A stretch of 26,482 bases of DNA from a virus. The stretch lies in IMG/VR virus record IMGVR_UViG_3300006754_000136, positions 1 through 26,482 of that record; one strand, 5' to 3'. Positions within the stretch are counted from its first letter, which is position 1; each line of letters starts with the position of its first letter. The notes beneath the pieces were generated by a model. The model did not search any database, was not told the origin of the DNA, and saw only the letters and a program-made list of their open reading frames with translations. Positions 22,452 through 26,482 of the stretch are shown here, piece by piece. A program made the position numbers and the translations under genes.

Positions 22452-22592
22452 ATGAGTAAAGAAGAAATCCTTGAGGAGATTGAAGGACTTGCTGAAGAAT
22501 TGGGCGGTGAGTACCTTCATCAAACTGCAATTAACACATCAGGTCAGAGTGTCAAACGTATTATTATAGAGTATGACAATGAAATTGACTGA
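22452..22592 (+). CDS. Small acidic hypothetical protein (46 aa)
   Basis: A 46-aa ORF beginning MSKEEILEEIEGLAEELGG, with an acidic helix followed by a strand KRIIIEYDNE. It starts 2 nt after the VWA stop and overlaps the next ORF by 20 nt (or 14 nt with the later start). Packing between the two partner genes argues for real translation. Family unknown. Confidence 0.6.
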   Translation: MSKEEILEEIEGLAEELGGEYLHQTAINTSGQSVKRIIIEYDNEID

Positions 22593-22752
22593 AGAAGCAA
22601 TTAAAAACTTCCCACAGGAATATAAGAAAATGAATTCTAAACTATCTAAAAGACAGATAGAAATTCTTGCTGGCGCAGAATTGAAGTCTCATGAGGGTAT
22701 GGTCTTTGGTGGGATGTATAGTGATTGGAAAAGGAGGAAGGGATATGAATAA
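22573..22752 (+). CDS. Small basic hypothetical protein (59 aa)
   Basis: A 59-aa frame beginning MTMKLTEEAIKNFPQEYKK; the second Met at 22579 is an alternative start and may be preferred. It is basic, with a helical front half (KLSKRQIEILAGAELKSHEG) and a WKRRKGYE end. It overlaps the preceding ORF and the ribosome site and first codons of the next. Function unknown. Confidence 0.6.
   Translation: MTMKLTEEAIKNFPQEYKKMNSKLSKRQIEILAGAELKSHEGMVFGGMYSDWKRRKGYE
22731..22737 (+). promoter_or_regulatory. Strong Shine-Dalgarno site fixing the start at 22745
   Basis: AAGGAGG ends 7 nt before the ATG at 22745. It rules against the longer start at 22691. Confidence 0.75.
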
Positions 22753-23071
22753 GACTTACGATGATTCTAACTGGCGTGAGGAGATGAAATCCTATACTAG
22801 CAGTAAGAAGGATCTTGAGATGTTGGAGAATGGACCTAAGAGTTTAGCTCAGTCATGGTATATGAGTACATTGTATCAAAAGTGGAAAAAGATTAAGGGA
22901 TATAAAGATCCTGAACCACCTGATTGTTCATCATCACTTAAGGAATGGGAAGAGAGTATAAAAAAATATGAAGATATGCCATCAGAGGCATCTGGTCCAG
23001 GAGGTCCTTTACAGGATCAGGCAGGTTCTGGGGTTTATGATGACTATAGTGATCCTTATGGGGGTCACTAA
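22745..23071 (+). CDS. Hypothetical protein with Pro/Gly/Asp-rich tail (108 aa)
   Basis: A 108-aa protein, MNKTYDDSNWREEM and onward. The first 75 residues are helical and charged, with aromatic residues (WYMSTLYQKWKKIKGYK). From about residue 80 the tail is rich in Pro, Gly, Ser, Asp and Tyr (EASGPGGPLQDQAGSGVYDDY) and probably disordered. The start is fixed by a near-perfect ribosome site. It lies between the VWA gene and the AAA+ ATPase and may belong to the same complex; that is inference. No family recognised. Confidence 0.75.
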   Translation: MNKTYDDSNWREEMKSYTSSKKDLEMLENGPKSLAQSWYMSTLYQKWKKIKGYKDPEPPDCSSSLKEWEESIKKYEDMPSEASGPGGPLQDQAGSGVYDDYSDPYGGH

Positions 23072-23145
23072 AGAAAGTGGCATAGAAGAAGTCCTTTCCT
23101 TCTCCTATGGCTCTACAATAAGAACAAATGAAAAACCTTTAAATT

Positions 23146-24246
23146 ATGGCACTTAATCTTGAATCACTTGTAACTTCATTACAGTCTCTTTATGGAGAGG
23201 AGATAGTTGCTGCTGATATTCGTGCTTGGTGCTTGATGAATAATACTCATTATCATACAGTTACTAGCAAGATCACTGAATTTAAAGTTGGTCGTGGTAA
23301 GTGGAATTTAAAGGTAGTCCCAAGAGAAGTAAATAATATAGAGAAAGCATATCAAGCACCTGCTGTTGTGCCTCCTGTTGAGCAAAATCTTACTCCCGCA
23401 AAAAATGATACCTTCGTCCACTTTGGTCCTTTTAATGATATTAAGACCATTCTCAAAACCAGTGTGTTTTATCCTACATTCATTACTGGACTTTCAGGCA
23501 ATGGTAAAACGTTCAGTGTTGAACAAGCCTGTGCCCAACTCGGAAGAGAACTTATTAGAGTAAACATTACTATAGAAACAGATGAAGATGATCTCATTGG
23601 TGGCTTCCGCCTTGTTGACGGTGCCACAGTCTGGCACAACGGCCCAGTCATTGAAGCTATGGAACGGGGATGTGTATTGCTCCTTGACGAGATCGACCTT
23701 GCCAGTAACAAAATCCTCTGCCTCCAACCAATCCTTGAAGGTAACGGAATTTTCCTTAAAAAAATCGGAAGATTCGTGAGCCCAGAAAAAGGATTCAACG
23801 TCATCGCAACAGCAAACACTAAAGGTAAAGGTTCTGACGACGGACGGTTTATTGGAACTAATGTGCTTAATGAAGCCTTCCTCGAAAGATTCCCTGTAAC
23901 TTTTGAACAAAACTATCCTTCTCCAGCGATTGAGAAAAGAATTCTTGGAAAGGTTGCTTCTGTATTAGGAGTTACTGATACTGATTTCTGTCAGAGGTTA
24001 GTAGATTGGGGTGATATTATTCGTAAGACTTTTTATGATGGTGGTATTGATGAGATTATTAGTACAAGAAGGTTGGTTCATATAGTTCGTGCTTATTCTA
24101 TTTTTAATAATAAGGCAAAGGCAATTGAAGTCTGTGTAAACAGATTTGATGATGAAACTAAGCAATCTTTCTTAGAACTATATGATAAGGTAGATGCTGA
24201 ATTTGAATTTGAAAAAGTGGAGGATAAGGTTGATGAAGATAACTGA
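23146..24246 (+). CDS. cobS: MoxR/CobS-type AAA+ ATPase
   Basis: A 366-aa AAA+ protein of the class annotated CobS in cyanophages. The first 95 residues form a small helical/strand domain, then a Pro-rich linker. The ATPase core has Walker A GLSGNGKT (residues 115-122), ETDEDDLIGG (residues about 143-152, the region that faces the pore in MoxR proteins), Walker B CVLLLDEIDLAS (D181-E182), sensor 1 ATANTKG (near N224), and a likely Arg finger in FLERFPV (R248). In cobalt chelatase CobS forms a ring with CobT; here the only candidate partner is the VWA protein 0.7 kb upstream. Bases about 23500-23900 are GC-richer with C-ending codons than flanking DNA. The end overlaps the oxygenase start by 14 nt. 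Confidence 0.9.
   Translation: MALNLESLVTSLQSLYGEEIVAADIRAWCLMNNTHYHTVTSKITEFKVGRGKWNLKVVPREVNNIEKAYQAPAVVPPVEQNLTPAKNDTFVHFGPFNDIKTILKTSVFYPTFITGLSGNGKTFSVEQACAQLGRELIRVNITIETDEDDLIGGFRLVDGATVWHNGPVIEAMERGCVLLLDEIDLASNKILCLQPILEGNGIFLKKIGRFVSPEKGFNVIATANTKGKGSDDGRFIGTNVLNEAFLERFPVTFEQNYPSPAIEKRILGKVASVLGVTDTDFCQRLVDWGDIIRKTFYDGGIDEIISTRRLVHIVRAYSIFNNKAKAIEVCVNRFDDETKQSFLELYDKVDAEFEFEKVEDKVDEDN
24219..24223 (+). promoter_or_regulatory. Shine-Dalgarno site fixing the oxygenase start
   Basis: GGAGG lies 9 nt before the ATG at 24233, inside the end of the ATPase gene. It supports this start over the upstream ATG at 24194. Confidence 0.65.
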
Positions 24247-24847
24247 TCATATTGGAGTCTTTGATGGTGGAGTGCCTAATGACTTATGTGAATCCATCAT
24301 TGAGTCTTTTAATATCTGGGAGGGAAACCGTGAATTTATAGGACCCTGTTTTAAAGATGGGGATAAGCAGATGGCAGATGGTCATTTCTCAAGGAATGAT
24401 GTTCAGATGTGTTTGGAAGTGGTGGAATTAGATTTAACTAAAAAATTAAATTCTTATATTAGGAAAGCATTTGATGAATATGTTAATGTTTATAGGGGAT
24501 TAATTCAAGATACTGATCCTCTCTCTTCCTGGTCTACAAAGGTTCAGAGAACAACTGCAGGTGGTGGATATCATCAGTGGCATTGTGAGGATGGACAATT
24601 CATTTATAGGGATAGAGCTCTTACATGGATGGTTTATTTAAATTCAATTCCCACAGATAATGGAGGAGCAACTGAGTTCTTGCATCAGAAGATTGCTTTA
24701 CAACCAAAAGCAGGAACTATTGTTCTGTGGCCAGCAGGATACACTCATGTACATAGGGGAGGATTTCTAACTGGTGAAATTCCTAAGTATATTTCTACTG
24801 GATGGTTTCTCAGAGAGCCTGGACAAACTACAAGGAATTTGTTATAA
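24233..24847 (+). CDS. 2-oxoglutarate/Fe(II)-dependent oxygenase (prolyl hydroxylase-like)
   Basis: A 204-aa protein with the double-stranded beta-helix oxygenase pattern. The metal triad appears as H117 and E119 in GGGYHQWHCEDG (HxE in place of the more usual HxD) and a distal His, H172 or H174, in GYTHVHRGGF. K185 in GEIPKYISTGW fits the 2-oxoglutarate carboxylate-binding position, as in prolyl 4-hydroxylases. The core LTWMVYLNSIPTDNGGATEF and LQPKAGTIVLWPAGY strands are family-typical. Such oxygenases are common in marine T4-like phages, with proposed roles in protein or nucleotide hydroxylation; the substrate here is unknown. It overlaps the ATPase gene by 14 nt, so the two are translationally coupled. 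Confidence 0.9.
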   Translation: MKITDHIGVFDGGVPNDLCESIIESFNIWEGNREFIGPCFKDGDKQMADGHFSRNDVQMCLEVVELDLTKKLNSYIRKAFDEYVNVYRGLIQDTDPLSSWSTKVQRTTAGGGYHQWHCEDGQFIYRDRALTWMVYLNSIPTDNGGATEFLHQKIALQPKAGTIVLWPAGYTHVHRGGFLTGEIPKYISTGWFLREPGQTTRNLL

Positions 24848-24849
24848 TT

Positions 24850-25671
24850 ATGGCATGGTGGTTATTATATGAGGAACTTTATGGTGACATGGATAAGGAG
24901 TATCCTATTATGAATAATAGGGGTATAGAATTATCAGGAGGATATGAATGGACTCCTGGTTCACCTTGGCCACCTATTTGGGATATTCCAGAGCAGGATT
25001 CTGCGTATCCTTATTCTGATTATTATTACGATTATAATCGTAATGATTCTGATATAAAAAATCCATTTACCGATCCAAAGGATAGAGAGAGGGCATTTAA
25101 AGTGACAGGAGATTTCGTTGATGGGCATGGAGATGTTCATGCTGGTGCAGGAAACTGGGAGGATAAAGCAAAGTTTATCTACGAATCACCAGATAATGGT
25201 AAAACAGTTTATAGGTATCCGATAGGAACTGATCCAAGGAAAAGAGAAAGGGTGATACTTGAAGGTGATGTTGAAAAATTCCCAAAGCAAGTATGGCCAA
25301 CACCATTGAAAGATGATTGTTATCCTACAGTTAGTTCTCTTAAACAAGAACCTTCCATAAACAAAACAGCATACAAAAAATATGAAGAAGATAAAGGAAT
25401 CAAAGATCTTCAGGATTATGTCACTTCAACCTATAATGGACATTATACTTCCCAAGGATCCAACGTCCAAACGCTCGATCTTATCGAATCAGTTGGTGAT
25501 GCGGAATCTTTCTGCCGTTCTAATGCAATCAAGTATTTGAGTAGGTACGACAAGAAAGGACAAGCAAAACGTGATATACTAAAAGCAATGCACTATTGCC
25601 TACTGTTATATTATTTCAGTGGGAATACTCAAGACAATGAAACTCCGACCCGTGGTTATGAAACTTTCTGA
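24850..25671 (+). CDS. Protein with aromatic-rich N-terminus and C-terminal DUF3310-like region
   Basis: A 273-aa protein, start ATG at 24850, 2 nt after the oxygenase stop. The first 70 residues are full of Tyr, Trp, Pro and Asp (YEWTPGSPWPPIWDIPEQD; YPYSDYYYDYNRND) and probably unstructured. The middle has a GDFVDGHGDVHAGAGNWED segment. The last 75 residues match the DUF3310 pattern: NGHYTSQG, TLDLIESVG, FCRSNAIKYLSRYDKKGQAK and DILKAMHYCLLLYYF (the NAIKYLSR..KKG..D..KA.HY signature). In T7, gp1.7 with this domain is a nucleotide kinase; activity here is unproven. Its end overlaps gp45 by 14 nt. The assignment is from pattern and is fairly sure for the domain, not the function. Confidence 0.8.
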   Translation: MAWWLLYEELYGDMDKEYPIMNNRGIELSGGYEWTPGSPWPPIWDIPEQDSAYPYSDYYYDYNRNDSDIKNPFTDPKDRERAFKVTGDFVDGHGDVHAGAGNWEDKAKFIYESPDNGKTVYRYPIGTDPRKRERVILEGDVEKFPKQVWPTPLKDDCYPTVSSLKQEPSINKTAYKKYEEDKGIKDLQDYVTSTYNGHYTSQGSNVQTLDLIESVGDAESFCRSNAIKYLSRYDKKGQAKRDILKAMHYCLLLYYFSGNTQDNETPTRGYETF

Positions 25672-26332
25672 TAAAACAATCAATCTTCTAAAGAACTTCT
25701 CGTCCATTAATCAATCTATTCTTTTCAAACAAGGGAATAAATTACGTAGTATTAGTGTGATGAAGAACATACTTGCTGAAGCAACTATTACTGAGGAGAT
25801 TCCTAAAGATTTTGGAATCTATGATTTGAACCAGTTCCTTAATGGACTAGCTTTGCACCAAACTCCTGAGTTGGATTTTGGTCAGGATAATAGTTATGTG
25901 GTAATCAAAGAAGGGAAGATGCGTTCTAGGTATTTCTTTGCTGATGCTTCTGTTATAGTTTCTCCACCAGATAAACCCATTACTCTTCCTACTGAGGATG
26001 TTTCTTTTATTCTTTCTGGTCAACAGTTAGAGAAGTTGAAGAAAGCAGCATCTGTCTATCAATTACCAGATGTTTCTGTTATTGGTGAAGATGGAGTAGT
26101 TAAATTGGTTGCTAGAGATAAGAAGAATGATACTTCAAATAATTTCTCTATTATAGTGGGTGAGAGTGAGAAATCTTTTGTCTTCAACTTTAAAGAGGAG
26201 AATTTAAAGATTATTCCCGGGACGTATGATGTGATAGTATCATCTAAATTGTTATCTAGATTTCAATGTCAAACTTATGATTTGACCTACTACATCGCAT
26301 TAGAACCTGATTCTACATTTAATGATGAGTAA
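25658..26332 (+). CDS. 45: Sliding clamp (gp45)
   Basis: DNA polymerase processivity clamp that also activates late transcription together with gp55. The start ATG at 25658 is preferred over ATG 25637 and GTG 25619 because it gives MKLSDKTINLLKNFSSINQS, aligned end to end with T4 gp45 (MKLSKDTTALLKNFATINSG), and 224 aa against T4's 228. Other shared landmarks are FGIYDLNQFLNGL, the VSPPDKPITLP loop, FNFKEENLKIIPGTYDVIVSSK and the end YYIALEPDSTFND. It overlaps the upstream gene by 14 nt and has no clear ribosome site of its own, so coupling is likely. Confidence 0.96.
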   Translation: MKLSDKTINLLKNFSSINQSILFKQGNKLRSISVMKNILAEATITEEIPKDFGIYDLNQFLNGLALHQTPELDFGQDNSYVVIKEGKMRSRYFFADASVIVSPPDKPITLPTEDVSFILSGQQLEKLKKAASVYQLPDVSVIGEDGVVKLVARDKKNDTSNNFSIIVGESEKSFVFNFKEENLKIIPGTYDVIVSSKLLSRFQCQTYDLTYYIALEPDSTFNDE

Positions 26333-26482
26333 AAAAATTGATCCAAGTGAATATATGGCAGATGGGTGGGATTCCGCTCATGGACCTGTTAGGTATGCTA
26401 GGGGATCTCGCCATAATAAGATTGGCATGTGGATTATGTGGACCTACTATGTCTTGATTATATTCATGGTCACTAGATTAAT
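26325..26482 (+). CDS. Small membrane protein, truncated by the window end
   Basis: A frame starting MSKKIDPSEYMADGWDS (ATG 26325, or ATG 26322 adding one Met), overlapping the gp45 stop, and still open at the last base. The first 33 residues are polar and basic; then MWIMWTYYVLIIFMVT looks like a transmembrane helix. Only 52 residues are visible. It is not gp44, which is expected near here in T4-type gene order and may lie further on. Function unknown. Confidence 0.6.
   Translation, partial: MSKKIDPSEYMADGWDSAHGPVRYARGSRHNKIGMWIMWTYYVLIIFMVTRL

Noticed and set aside
22691-22744. Longer start for the 108-aa protein
   Set aside because: A strong AAGGAGG is placed correctly only for the ATG at 22745, and the upstream part overlaps the 59-aa ORF.
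23469-23910. Two antisense ORFs (116 and 138 aa) inside the CobS-like gene
   Set aside because: They lie opposite a gene with complete AAA+ motifs, have no ribosome site or recognisable domain, and are explained by the C-ending codon patch that removes antisense stops.
24194-24232. Longer start for the oxygenase
   Set aside because: The extension only re-reads the ATPase C-terminus in another frame; the GGAGG site points to the ATG at 24233.
24802-24849. Longer start for the DUF3310-like protein
   Set aside because: It lies inside the oxygenase C-terminus; the ATG at 24850, 2 nt after the oxygenase stop, fits the coupled gene layout.

Overview
This window is a stretch of an AT-rich T4-like marine myovirus genome, most like the T4-type cyanophages that infect Prochlorococcus or Synechococcus. 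The evidence is the T4 gene order (17-18-19-20-67-x-21-22-23, then uvsY-uvsW-x-55-47-x-46, then 45), protein lengths close to the T4 families, the absence of a gp24-type vertex gene after gp23, and accessory genes typical of marine myoviruses: a CobS-like AAA+ ATPase, a VWA/HExxH protein, a 2OG-Fe(II) oxygenase and a DUF3110 protein. A related myovirus of another marine host, such as SAR11, cannot be excluded. Every gene I can support is on the + strand. I saw no tRNA, insertion sequence or CRISPR array.

Layout. 1-756: 3' part of a lysine-rich gene cut by the window edge. 773-11232: packaging, tail and head module (large terminase, tail sheath, tail tube, portal, gp67-like core protein, a beta-rich protein of unknown role, prohead protease, scaffold, major capsid protein), closed by a strong hairpin terminator. 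11327-12601: six small genes. Two have N-termini resembling the T4 capsid-targeting sequence, and one of these carries a natural His run and a Gly/Asn repeat. 12609-13172: a second protein with tail-tube-like features. 13176-15465: uvsY, uvsW and a small Sm-like candidate. 15509-19097: a sigma70-type promoter followed by sigma factor gp55, gp47, a DUF3110 protein and gp46, all closely packed or overlapping. 19097-20302: a 31-aa ORF, a sulfotransferase-like gene, a twin-CX3C miniprotein and two candidate terminators. 20335-24246: a large HExxH+VWA protein, three small ORFs and a MoxR/CobS-like AAA+ ATPase. 24233-26482: a 2OG-Fe(II) oxygenase, a protein with a C-terminal DUF3310-like region, the sliding clamp gp45, and a truncated membrane protein running off the end.

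Regulation visible in sequence. Nine octamers matching or nearly matching the T4 late promoter TATAAATA lie 17-35 nt before genes of the head/tail and small-gene block. None was seen in front of the recombination genes. The only textbook sigma70-like promoter noticed (TTGTCA, 17 bp, TATAAT) drives gp55, the factor expected to recognise the late octamers. gp55 with the clamp gp45 would then activate the late block. UvsY, UvsW, gp46 and gp47 serve recombination-dependent replication.

The most interesting parts are the VWA-metallopeptidase-like/MoxR ATPase pair, usually labelled as cobalamin genes but looking more like a protein-remodelling machine; the candidate capsid-targeted internal proteins next to gp23; and the DUF3110 protein embedded between the two subunits of the gp46/47 nuclease.
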